In this document: one piece after another, positions 1-6,562 of the stretch
Position numbering within the stretch: the first letter of the stretch is position 1
How the letters are laid out: every line of letters begins with the position of its first letter
Assembly (NCBI GenBank): GCA_050259815.1
Contig: JBLNBI010000247.1
Coordinates: 1-24,220, forward strand
Source: JAGTRP01 sp050259815
Lineage (GTDB): Bacteria > Pseudomonadota > Gammaproteobacteria > Burkholderiales > Rhodocyclaceae
Direction of reading: 5' to 3'
Length of the DNA stretch: 24,220 nt
Position numbers and translations under genes: made by a program
The notes under the pieces: generated by a model
What the model saw: only the letters and a program-made list of their open reading frames with translations
Told to the model about the DNA's origin: nothing
The model's database searches: none

Positions 1-1
1 G

Positions 2-1162
2 GTCAAGCTGCTCCATACGGTGTTCGAGGAGGCCATGCGGCTGCGGGCGTCGGACATCCACTTCGAGCCCCAGGAAAAGTCCCTGCGCATTCGTTTTCGT
101 ATCGACGGGGTGCTCCATGTCCAGACCGAGGCCGATGCGAAAGTCGCTTCGGCGGTGGCCCTGCGCCTGAAGCTCATGTCCGGCCTGGATATTTCCGAAA
201 AGCGTTTGCCCCAGGACGGCCGTTTCAATATCCGGGTGCGGAACGCCCCGGTGGACGTGCGTATATCGACCCTGCCGACCCAGTACGGCGAGTCGGTGGT
301 GATGCGTCTCCTCAACCAGAATACCGGCCTCCTGGCGCTGGACAAGGTGGGCATGCCGCCCCGGGTGCTGGAGCGCTTCCGCCATTCCCTCGAGCGGCCG
401 AGCGGCATGGTACTGGTGACCGGTCCGACCGGTTCCGGCAAGACGACGACCCTCTACGCGGCCCTGAACGAACTCAACAGCACCGAGAAAAAGGTCATCA
501 CCGTCGAGGATCCGGTGGAATACCGGCTGGGCGGCCTCAACCAGGTCCAGGTCCATGAAAAGATCGACCTGTCCTTCTCCCGGGTGCTTCGTACCGTGCT
601 GCGCCAAGACCCGGATATCGTCCTCATCGGCGAAATGCGTGACCAGGAAACGGCGGAAATCGGTATGCGGGCCGCCATGACCGGCCACCTGGTGCTGTCC
701 ACCCTCCATACCAACGATGCCATTACCACGCCCATCCGTCTGCTGGATATGGGGGTGCCCAAGTACATGGTGGCGCTGTCGGTGCATATGGTCATGGCCC
801 AGCGCCTGGTGCGGGTGATCTGCGAAAACTGCAAGGAGCCCTATGCCCTTAATCCCAATGAGCACGAGTGGCTGCGTTACGAGTTGGGCGACCAAGTGGG
901 GGCCCATCGCTACCTCCATGGCCGTGGTTGTTCCCACTGCGCCAATACCGGCTACCAGGGGCGTACCGGGGTCTATGAGTTCCTCGAAATGTCCGATGAG
1001 GTGGTTGAAGCGGTGAACCACGGTGATCCCGGCGTCTTCATGCAGGCAGCACGCCGCCAGATGGCCGGGGAGACCCTGCGGCGGGACGCCGTGCGGCTGG
1101 TGCTTGCCGGCCGAACGACGGTGAGCGAAGCCATGCGCATCAGCAACCAGTTCGAGGGATAA
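2..1162 (+). CDS. mshE: MSHA pilus assembly ATPase MshE (GspE/PilB family), 5' partial
   Basis: This is the hexameric secretion ATPase that powers pilin polymerisation at the inner membrane. The frame is open from base 2, reading VKLLHTVFEEAM before the first in-window start-like codon (GTG at 20), so the gene enters from upstream and about the last 386 codons are visible. Counting from the GTG at 20, the Walker A motif GPTGSGKT is near residues 135-142, the Asp-box region TVEDPVEY near 161-168, the Walker B/His-box stretch DPDIVLIGEMRD through LSTLHTND near 198-233, and a zinc tetracysteine (CENC and CSHC) near 268-271 and 304-307. The N-terminal domain, which binds c-di-GMP in Vibrio MshE, lies outside the window and cannot be judged. 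The next gene, mshG, starts six bases after the stop. The family is certain; MshE rather than GspE or PilB rests on the msh genes that follow. Confidence 0.95.
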   Translation, partial: VKLLHTVFEEAMRLRASDIHFEPQEKSLRIRFRIDGVLHVQTEADAKVASAVALRLKLMSGLDISEKRLPQDGRFNIRVRNAPVDVRISTLPTQYGESVVMRLLNQNTGLLALDKVGMPPRVLERFRHSLERPSGMVLVTGPTGSGKTTTLYAALNELNSTEKKVITVEDPVEYRLGGLNQVQVHEKIDLSFSRVLRTVLRQDPDIVLIGEMRDQETAEIGMRAAMTGHLVLSTLHTNDAITTPIRLLDMGVPKYMVALSVHMVMAQRLVRVICENCKEPYALNPNEHEWLRYELGDQVGAHRYLHGRGCSHCANTGYQGRTGVYEFLEMSDEVVEAVNHGDPGVFMQAARRQMAGETLRRDAVRLVLAGRTTVSEAMRISNQFEG

Positions 1163-1168
1163 ACGGCC

Positions 1169-2398
1169 GTGCCCAACTTTGCCTACAAGGGACGCAATTC
1201 CGGCGGCCAACTGGTCGAGGGGGTGCTGGAAGGCGCTTCCGCCGGCATGGTCGCGGACCTGCTCCTCGGGCAGGGGCTGACACCGGTCGAGATCAAGGAA
1301 ACCCGGAAGGCCGCCGGCGGTGGTGCCAAGTCGGGCGGCATCGACTTGTTCAAGCCCTCGGTCGGGCATATCGACCTCCTTCTTTTCTCCCGCCAGCTCC
1401 ATACTCTCCTCAAAGCCGGGGTGCCCATCATGCGGGCCCTGGCCGGCCTGCAGGAGTCGGCGACCAATCAGGCCATGAAGGACGTCATCCGGGATGTGCG
1501 GGAAAGCCTGGAGGCGGGGCGGGAGCTTTCCGTTGCCCTGGCTCGCCACCCGAAGGTGTTCTCCGCCTTCTATATTTCCATGGTCCGGGTCGGGGAGGCG
1601 ACGGGCCTTCTCGAAGAAATCTTCCTGCGGCTTTTCGAACACCTGGAATTCGAGCGCTTCATGCGCGAACAGGTGAAGTCGGCCCTGCGCTACCCCATGT
1701 TCGTGGTGATCGCGATGGCGGTGGCCATCGTCGTCATCAACCTCTTCGTCATTCCGGCTTTCGCCAAGGTGTTCAAGGGCTTCGGCGCCGAACTGCCCCT
1801 CATGACCCGCCTGCTCCTCGGCTTCTCGGAGTTCATGGTGGCCTGGTGGCCGGCCATGCTGGGGGGATTGATCGCGGCTGTCTTCGCCTTCCGGGCCTGG
1901 ACAGCGACGCCAAAAGGGCGCTACGACTGGGAAGCCATCGCCCTGCGTATCCCCATTGCCGGCAAGATCCTCCACAAGGCGGCCCTGGCCCGCTTCGCCC
2001 GCAGCTTCGCCCTCGGCACCCGGAGCGGCGTGCCTTTGATGCAGGCTTTGGCCAATTCGGCCCAGACGGTGGACAACAGCTACATCGCCAAACGCATCGA
2101 CGGCATGCGGGACAACGTGGAGCGGGGGGAGAGCGTCCTGCGGGCCGCCATCTCGGCGGGTTTCTTTACGCCCGTGGTGCTCCAGATGGTGGCGGTGGGC
2201 GAGGAGTCCGGCGCCCTGGACGACATGATGGAAGAGATCGGCCAGATGTACCAACGGGAGGTGGAGTACGAACTCAAGACCCTCGGCGCCCAGATCGAAC
2301 CGATCCTGATTGTCGCCCTGGGCATCCTGGTGCTCATCCTCGCCCTTGGCGTCTTCCTGCCCATGTGGGACCTGGGCAAGGCCGCGTTCAAGAAATAG
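1169..2398 (+). CDS. mshG: MSHA biogenesis protein MshG, inner-membrane platform (GspF/PilC family)
   Basis: This polytopic platform protein couples the assembly ATPase to pilin insertion. It has 409 residues, the usual length for GspF/PilC proteins. It opens with MPNFAYKGR, the typical family start (F-x-Y-K/A-G), supporting the GTG at 1169. Two duplicated T2SSF domains are visible, roughly residues 70-195 (starting around LLLFSRQLHTLLKAGVP) and 270-397 (starting around ALARFARSFALGTRSGVP). Membrane segments are near residues 171-195 and 215-240, with a third at the C terminus (ILIVALGILVLILALGVF). It lies six bases after mshE, and the prepilin gene follows almost immediately, so the three are likely co-transcribed. 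Confidence 0.95.
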   Translation: MPNFAYKGRNSGGQLVEGVLEGASAGMVADLLLGQGLTPVEIKETRKAAGGGAKSGGIDLFKPSVGHIDLLLFSRQLHTLLKAGVPIMRALAGLQESATNQAMKDVIRDVRESLEAGRELSVALARHPKVFSAFYISMVRVGEATGLLEEIFLRLFEHLEFERFMREQVKSALRYPMFVVIAMAVAIVVINLFVIPAFAKVFKGFGAELPLMTRLLLGFSEFMVAWWPAMLGGLIAAVFAFRAWTATPKGRYDWEAIALRIPIAGKILHKAALARFARSFALGTRSGVPLMQALANSAQTVDNSYIAKRIDGMRDNVERGESVLRAAISAGFFTPVVLQMVAVGEESGALDDMMEEIGQMYQREVEYELKTLGAQIEPILIVALGILVLILALGVFLPMWDLGKAAFKK

Positions 2399-2406
2399 GC
2401 GTGGCG

Positions 2407-2922
2407 ATGAGGGGGAGAAAGGGGCAATCGGGATTCACCCTGCTGGAACTGGCGGTGGTCATCGTCGTCGTCTCCATACTGGCGGGCGTCGGTCTCGAAC
2501 GGTTGCGTTTCTATCAGGAGGCAGCCGAGGCGGCAGCGGTGGATAATGGGATATCCACCTTGAAGACCGCCCTGCATATCCGGTCGGCGGAGCTGATTTC
2601 GGCCAACCGCTGGGAAGATTTGCGCCGCCTGCCCCAGCGGAATCCCTTCGACCTCCTGGAAGAGAGGCCGGGCAATTACGGGGGGGCGTGGCAAGGCACT
2701 GCGGCCCCCGCCGGGCAATGGTACTTTGACGACGCAGCCCGGCAGATAGTCTATCGGGTTGCGAGGTCGGAGCGCTTCTCGGCGGAAGACGGCGGAAAAG
2801 ACATCCGTTTCGTGGTGGTGGGGCGAAATACGTCAGGCCAGGAAACTGACCGCTCGGGTGTTGCTTATGTCAGCCTCCGCCCCGTTGGAACATACCGCTG
2901 GTTTGATCGCATGCTACGGTGA
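2407..2922 (+). CDS. prepilin-like protein in the mshF position
   Basis: This is a small secreted type IV pilin-like protein of 171 residues. It has a short basic leader (MRGRKGQSG) followed by the prepilin peptidase motif FTLLELAVV with the conserved Glu at mature position 5, then a hydrophobic N-terminal helix ending near LAGVG. The C-terminal half (WYFDDAARQIVYRV, later VSLRPVGTYRW) looks like a globular pseudopilin head but I recognise no named domain. Its place directly after mshG corresponds to mshF in Vibrio; homology to mshF is suggested by position only. A GTG six bases upstream (2401) is an in-frame alternative start. The open frame extends far upstream inside mshG, but that part is only the out-of-frame shadow of mshG. 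Confidence 0.82.
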   Translation: MRGRKGQSGFTLLELAVVIVVVSILAGVGLERLRFYQEAAEAAAVDNGISTLKTALHIRSAELISANRWEDLRRLPQRNPFDLLEERPGNYGGAWQGTAAPAGQWYFDDAARQIVYRVARSERFSAEDGGKDIRFVVVGRNTSGQETDRSGVAYVSLRPVGTYRWFDRMLR

Positions 2923-2940
2923 TTTTTCGTGAGAGCACCC

Positions 2941-2969
2941 CTGAACACTGTACTGACTTTTGTTATATA
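2941..2969 (+). promoter_or_regulatory. candidate promoter for the MSHA pilin genes
   Basis: The 102-base gap between the mshF-position gene and the first pilin is AT-rich compared with its surroundings. It contains an extended -10 like element, TG-T-TATATA (2961-2969), with a weak -35 match CTGAAC (2941-2946) 17 bases upstream of the hexamer. Initiation would be near 2976 and leave a leader of about 50 bases ending in a strong ribosome binding site. In Vibrio the structural (pilin) operon also has its own promoter. No convincing sigma-54 element was seen. The match is moderate and unproven. Confidence 0.38.
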
Positions 2970-3024
2970 GTTGTCGCGTTTGATCTTGATTAACCTAAAA
3001 ATAAATCCTCGGGGAGGAAACAAA

Positions 3025-3525
3025 GTGAAGAAGACTCAGCAGGGTTTCACCCTGATCGAATTGGTAGTCGTCATCGTTATCCTGGGTATTCTCGCCGCCG
3101 TCGCGTTGCCCCGCTTCGTTGACCTGCAAGTGCAGGCCCGCCAGGCCAAGTTGCAGGGGGCATTAGGTTCGGTGCGTGCAGCCTCCGCCCTGTTCCATGC
3201 CCAGTGTTTGGTGGTCGCGGGCACTTCGCCCACGGCATGTGCCAGCGGTACTTCGACCCTCGCCCTTGAAGGCCTGAGCGTCACCGGTTTCAACCTGTAT
3301 CCGACTGCCGACCTGAGCGGCATCGTGGCCGCCGCTGGCCTGAATGCCAATACCAGCGCCACCGCCGGGGTCGATTACTGGATCGCCAATGCCGGCACCA
3401 GCACCACCCTGTCCATCGAAGTGCCGTCTCCGAACGCCGGTTCCTGCGTGTTTACCTATACGCCGCCCGCCAATGTCAATGGCGCTCCGAGCATCGGCCT
3501 CTCCGGCACAGCGGCCTGCAATTGA
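3025..3525 (+). CDS. MSHA-type pilin, first of two (MshA/MshB-like)
   Basis: This is a type IV pilin of 166 residues. The GTG at 3025 is chosen because a strong ribosome binding site (GGGGAGGAAA, 3011-3020) precedes it and it gives the short leader MKKTQQG before the cleavage motif FTLIELVVVIVILGILAAVALPRF, with Glu at mature position 5. A TTG further upstream (2971) would add an unlikely leader. The body carries four cysteines: one pair spans CLVVAGTSPTAC and a second encloses the C-terminal segment from GSCVFTYT to TAAC, resembling the pilin disulfide loop. It sits first after a candidate promoter and is followed by a second similar pilin, so it corresponds to mshB or a second mshA. Which of the two is the major subunit cannot be decided from sequence. 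Confidence 0.88.
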   Translation: MKKTQQGFTLIELVVVIVILGILAAVALPRFVDLQVQARQAKLQGALGSVRAASALFHAQCLVVAGTSPTACASGTSTLALEGLSVTGFNLYPTADLSGIVAAAGLNANTSATAGVDYWIANAGTSTTLSIEVPSPNAGSCVFTYTPPANVNGAPSIGLSGTAACN

Positions 3526-3561
3526 TTTTCAACCATTGCGATTTGTCGAAAGGAAGCAGCA

Positions 3562-4002
3562 ATGTCTAAGCAAAAGGGTTTCACCCTGGTCGAGCTGATC
3601 GTGGTGATCGTGATTCTCGGTATTCTGGCCGCGACGGCTCTGCCGAAGTTTGTGGATTTGAGCTCTGAAGCGCGTACCAGTGTCATCAGGGGGGTCGAGG
3701 GGGCCGCGCGTGGCGCCAATACCATGCTCTATGGCAAATCCGCGGCTGCAGGCAATGTGGGACTGTCTAGTTCCAGCGTTAATGCTCTGAGTGGCGTTTC
3801 TGTGGCCACGACTTATGGTTTTGCATCCAATCTTAGCGGCCTGACGGCGATTATGGATCTCAGCCCCGAGCTTACGCTCTCTGGCACTGCCAACACGATT
3901 TACCATTCCAAAGCGAATAACCCGGCCTCCTGCAACGTGACCTATACGGCAGCTACGGCTGGCGGTAATCCGGGGTACAGCACCACCACTACCGGTTGTT
4001 AA
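3562..4002 (+). CDS. mshA: MSHA pilin subunit MshA
   Basis: This type IV pilin has 146 residues, leader MSKQKG and the cleavage motif FTLVELIVVIVILGILAATALPKF, with Glu at mature position 5. A clear ribosome binding site (AAGGAAG) lies just before the ATG. The motif KFVDLSSEAR after the hydrophobic helix and the C-terminal pattern CNVTYTAAT...TTTTGC, with two cysteines able to close a loop, match MshA of gammaproteobacteria well. It is shorter than Vibrio MshA (about 175-180 residues). The C terminus is rich in Ser and Thr, which would suit O-glycosylation. It follows the other pilin by 36 bases and ends just before a strong terminator-like hairpin, consistent with a highly expressed pilin mRNA. 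Confidence 0.9.
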   Translation: MSKQKGFTLVELIVVIVILGILAATALPKFVDLSSEARTSVIRGVEGAARGANTMLYGKSAAAGNVGLSSSSVNALSGVSVATTYGFASNLSGLTAIMDLSPELTLSGTANTIYHSKANNPASCNVTYTAATAGGNPGYSTTTTGC

Positions 4003-4007
4003 CCTTT

Positions 4008-4045
4008 CCGGGGACAGTCCCGGGTGTGAGCGTTGTGGCGCTCAC
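4008..4045 (+). other. two small hairpins after mshA, ahead of the terminator
   Basis: Immediately after the mshA stop codon the sequence CCGGGGACAGTCCCGGG (4008-4024) can fold as a short stem, GGGA with TCCC. GTGAGCG (4026-4032) pairs perfectly with CGCTCAC (4039-4045) around a six-base loop. With the terminator stem that follows, they form a run of three structures in 70 bases. They could stabilise the 3' end of the pilin mRNA. This is inference; only the base complementarity is seen. Confidence 0.5.
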
Positions 4046-4050
4046 GTTCG

Positions 4051-4080
4051 AAAGCCCGGGCGAAAGCCCGGGCTTTGTTT
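4051..4080 (+). terminator. rho-independent terminator or attenuator after the pilin pair
   Basis: AAAGCCCGGG (4051-4060) pairs perfectly with CCCGGGCTTT (4067-4076) around the loop CGAAAG, followed by GTTT. The ten-base GC-rich stem and T-rich tail fit an intrinsic terminator. It lies between mshA and mshC, which continue on the same strand only 14 bases later. Partial read-through would lower expression of the minor pilins relative to the major ones. The T-run is short, so incomplete termination is plausible. Confidence 0.72.
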
Positions 4081-4093
4081 ATGGAGATGATGG

Positions 4094-4549
4094 GTGCGTG
4101 AGCTTGGCTTTACCCTGGTGGAACTGATCACCGTCATTGTTATCGCAGGCATCCTGGCTGCGGTAGCCTTGCCTCGCTGGCATGGCGAGACCGGTTTCGA
4201 GGAGCGCCAGTTTCGCGATGAGACAGTGGCGGCATTACGGCTTGCCCAGAAATCGGCGATAGCTACGCGGCGGCGGGTGTGCGCAGCATTTACGGCGAAC
4301 ACCGCCTCCTTTTCCCTGGCGGGAGCGTTCGCCGATGGGGGCTGTGGAGGGGGCGGCGCGACGGCTCTCGTCGGCACCAATGGCAGGGCGCTGGTCGTGA
4401 CGGGCAGCAATGGTGCGACTTATTCCGGCCAGCCAGGCAGCCTGACTTTCGACCCCAAGGGGCGTCCGAATATGTCGGCGACCTTCACGGTTAATGGTCT
4501 TCCCAGTGTGCCAATTCGGGTTGAGGCCGAAACGGGTTATGTTCATTAG
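4094..4549 (+). CDS. mshC: MSHA minor pilin MshC (GspH/FimT type)
   Basis: This minor pilin of 151 residues primes or decorates the pilus. The GTG at 4094 gives a very short leader MRELG before the cleavage motif FTLVELITVIVIAGILAAVALPRW, with Glu at mature position 5. GGAG at 4083-4086 provides a ribosome binding site. After the helix, the pattern RDETVAALRLAQKSAIATRR and a beta-rich tail with LTFDPKGRP are typical of GspH/FimT-like minor pilins. It begins just past the terminator hairpin, and its end overlaps the mshD start by 11 bases. The name follows from its place at the head of C-D-O-P-Q. Confidence 0.87.
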   Translation: MRELGFTLVELITVIVIAGILAAVALPRWHGETGFEERQFRDETVAALRLAQKSAIATRRRVCAAFTANTASFSLAGAFADGGCGGGGATALVGTNGRALVVTGSNGATYSGQPGSLTFDPKGRPNMSATFTVNGLPSVPIRVEAETGYVH

Positions 4550-5105
4550 GAACCGTGTTCGTCGGCAGCTCGGCGTTACCCTGATCGAGCAGATCGTTTT
4601 CATCATCATCGTGAGCGTGGGGGTGATCGGGGTGCTGTCCACCATGGGGCCTTCGTTGCGTTATAGCGCCGATCCCCAACTCAGGAAACAGCAATTGGCC
4701 ATTGCCGAGTCGCTCTTGGCCGAAATCCTGCACCAGCCTTTCACCTATTGCGATCCGGACGATCCGGCGGCGATCAGTGCCACCAGCACGGCAGGGTGTT
4801 CCTCCGGCCTATCTCAGGACAATGTAACCGGCCCGACCCCGGCCGATGAAAATCGATTCGGTAACGCCGGCCTAGTGTTCGACAACGTGGCGGACTATGC
4901 CGAATATTCCCAAACGGGCGTTACCGGGCTGTCTGGGGCAACTGTGGCTAACTTCACGGCGAAGGTCGCAATCAGCAGGGCAGGCACAGGCTTCGGCCTG
5001 TCCGATGATGGGGCAGCCCTCAAGATCAGTGTGACCGTTTCCCATCCTTCCCTAGACCCGTTCACGCTGTCCGGCTATCGATTCCGCTATGCGCCGACCT
5101 ACTGA
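4539..5105 (+). CDS. mshD: MSHA minor pilin MshD
   Basis: This minor pilin has 188 residues. The ATG at 4539, inside the end of mshC, gives MFIRNRVRRQLG followed by the cleavage motif VTLIEQIVFIIIVSVGVIGVL, with Glu at mature position 5. The Val at +1 in place of Phe and the IEQ sequence are usual in the MshD/PilV group. The open frame reaches further upstream to 4494, but that would put an improbable long leader in front of the motif. The body contains CDPDD, which MshD proteins often show after the helical region. The 11-base overlap with mshC and 17-base overlap with mshO suggest translational coupling. Confidence 0.87.
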   Translation: MFIRNRVRRQLGVTLIEQIVFIIIVSVGVIGVLSTMGPSLRYSADPQLRKQQLAIAESLLAEILHQPFTYCDPDDPAAISATSTAGCSSGLSQDNVTGPTPADENRFGNAGLVFDNVADYAEYSQTGVTGLSGATVANFTAKVAISRAGTGFGLSDDGAALKISVTVSHPSLDPFTLSGYRFRYAPTY

Positions 5106-5988
5106 CCGCGCCTCGCAAGCTGCCTTCACTTTGGTGGAGATGATCGTCTCCATCGTCATTGGCGGCATCCTGGTGGCCATGGTGGCCATGTTCGGCCGCT
5201 GGCAGATCCAGTCTTACTTCGACGTTTCCAATCGGGCTGACCTGACGGATTCAGCGGATACCGCGCTGCGTCGTATCACCCGTGAGCTTCAGGGAGCGTT
5301 GCCGAACAGCGTTCGGGTCAGGCAGTCGGGGAGCAACTACTACCTGGAATTTGTCCCTATTGTCGATGCCGGCCGCTACCGGGCGAACTCCGGGCTAAGC
5401 GGTACGGACAACACCCTGGATTTCTCTCCGTCGAACGACACCTCCTTCCAAGTCTTGGGGCCGTCCGTCACCGCTACGGCAAACCAGCAATTGGTTGTTT
5501 ACAACTTGGGGATTCCCCGCCCTACAGCCGGGCTCTCCGGTACAGCCGGGCTCTCCGGTAGTGACGTGTACGAGGGGGACAATCGGAGGGCAATTCCAGC
5601 GGGTTTCTCGGGGACGACGGTTACTTTTAGCGGGACGGGGGTAAGCTTTCCCTTCGCTTCACCGGCCAATCGTTTCCACATCGTGGACGGCCCGGTCAGC
5701 TTCGAGTGTGCTCCCAATCCCGCCAATCCAGCTCTTGGGCAACTCGTGCGCCACTGGTGCTACGACTTCCAGGCTGCCCAACCGGCGGGTTTCAGCTTGT
5801 TAGCCTATGCAGGGTGCACTTCCGCGCAGCAGGCCGTACTGGTCGCCAATGTGGAATCCTGCCAGATTTATTACGATGGAGTCCCCGCCTTGCAGCGCAA
5901 CGGCCTCGTTACCATCGATCTGACCCTGTCCGCTAACGGTGAACGGGTCAATCTGCTGCACCAGGTGGAGATCATGAATACGCCATGA
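5089..5988 (+). CDS. mshO: MSHA minor pilin MshO (PilW-like)
   Basis: This large minor pilin has 299 residues. The leader MRRPTDRASQAA is followed by FTLVEMIVSIVIGGILVAMVAMF, with Glu at mature position 5. The residue before the cleavage site is Ala rather than the near-universal Gly; prepilin peptidases can accept Ala but often less efficiently. The helix continues into a domain with TALRRITRELQGALPNSVR, as in MshO/PilW proteins, and a large C-terminal beta-rich head. A tandem repeat of 18 bases lies in the middle of the gene and duplicates six residues (TAGLSG). It overlaps mshD by 17 bases and mshP by 4 (ATGA). Confidence 0.88.
   Translation: MRRPTDRASQAAFTLVEMIVSIVIGGILVAMVAMFGRWQIQSYFDVSNRADLTDSADTALRRITRELQGALPNSVRVRQSGSNYYLEFVPIVDAGRYRANSGLSGTDNTLDFSPSNDTSFQVLGPSVTATANQQLVVYNLGIPRPTAGLSGTAGLSGSDVYEGDNRRAIPAGFSGTTVTFSGTGVSFPFASPANRFHIVDGPVSFECAPNPANPALGQLVRHWCYDFQAAQPAGFSLLAYAGCTSAQQAVLVANVESCQIYYDGVPALQRNGLVTIDLTLSANGERVNLLHQVEIMNTP
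5523..5560 (+). repeat. 18-base perfect tandem repeat inside mshO
   Basis: The unit TACAGCCGGGCTCTCCGG occurs at 5523-5540 and again, identical, at 5541-5558, with two further matching bases after it. It adds exactly six codons, TAGLSG, so the reading frame is kept. Such short in-frame duplications can vary in copy number by slippage. The perfect identity suggests a recent event. Confidence 0.9.
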
Positions 5989-6500
5989 AGCCTCGTTGCC
6001 CAGCAGGCCGCCCATTCCTTCAGCGCGGTGTCTCCATCATTACGGCGGTTTTTCTGCTCCTGCTCTTCGCCGGACTTGCGGCCCTCATGGCGAATGTCAT
6101 TTCTGCCTCGCACACCACTGCGGCGGCTGATCTCCTCGGTGCCCGGGCCTACCAGTCGGCGCGGGCTGGGGTGGAGTGGGGGCTGTTCAGGACTTTTCAG
6201 GCTCTCGACGGCAACACCAACATCCCCGCCGGAAGTTGTGGCGTTCCCGTTGATTTGCCGAATTGTTCGGTCGCCGCATTTCCGGGGGGCGGCCTCGATG
6301 GCTTTCAGATAAACGTTAGGTGCGAGCCGTTTCCGGATGCTGGTGGCGTGTATTACGAAGGTTGCCGGCGGGTGCGCATCTACCGAATTACTGCCACGGC
6401 CCGGGGACCCGGGCCGTTGGGCCAGACGGTTGAGCGTGAGATTCAGGTGACGGCGGAGCGGTGCATGGATGCTTCCGGGGCAACCCCGGCACCGTGTTGA
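5985..6500 (+). CDS. mshP: MSHA biogenesis protein MshP (PilX-like minor pilin)
   Basis: This is a 171-residue PilX/MshP-type protein. It begins MKPRCPAGRPFLQRG, then VSIITAVFLLLLFAGLAALM, a hydrophobic N-terminal helix preceded by Gly as in prepilins but without the Glu at position 5, as is common in the PilX/MshP group. The next segment, ARAYQSARAGVEWGLF, is the family's characteristic helix (A-x2-A-x-A-G-x-E-W). Several cysteines follow in the C-terminal half. The start codon overlaps the mshO stop (ATGA). The name rests on this motif and on its place between mshO and mshQ. Confidence 0.88.
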   Translation: MKPRCPAGRPFLQRGVSIITAVFLLLLFAGLAALMANVISASHTTAAADLLGARAYQSARAGVEWGLFRTFQALDGNTNIPAGSCGVPVDLPNCSVAAFPGGGLDGFQINVRCEPFPDAGGVYYEGCRRVRIYRITATARGPGPLGQTVEREIQVTAERCMDASGATPAPC

Positions 6501-6521
6501 GTCGGGCATATGAGCGTAACG

Positions 6522-6538
6522 GACGGGGTATTCCCGTC
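6522..6538 (+). other. small inverted repeat in the mshP-mshQ gap
   Basis: GACGGG (6522-6527) and CCCGTC (6533-6538) are perfect complements around a five-base loop. They sit in the 62-base gap before mshQ, upstream of its ribosome binding site. There is no T-run, so it is not a standard terminator. It could modulate processing or expression of mshQ, or be chance in GC-rich DNA. Confidence 0.35.
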
Positions 6539-6562
6539 GGGGCAAGGGCAGGGAGGGAAATA

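Noticed and set aside
1846..2400. Long open frame running through the end of mshG into the mshF-position prepilin
   Set aside because: The upstream part is an out-of-frame shadow of mshG, with proline, glycine and histidine-rich composition. The prepilin motif fixes the real start at 2407 or 2401.
2923..3024. Possible sigma-54 promoter for the pilin genes, as in many pilA systems
   Set aside because: No GG...GC pair with the -24/-12 spacing was found; a sigma-70-like element fits better.
5985..6080. Missing Glu at mature position 5 in MshP as a possible inactivating change
   Set aside because: MshP/PilX-type proteins commonly lack this residue, so it is a family trait rather than damage.
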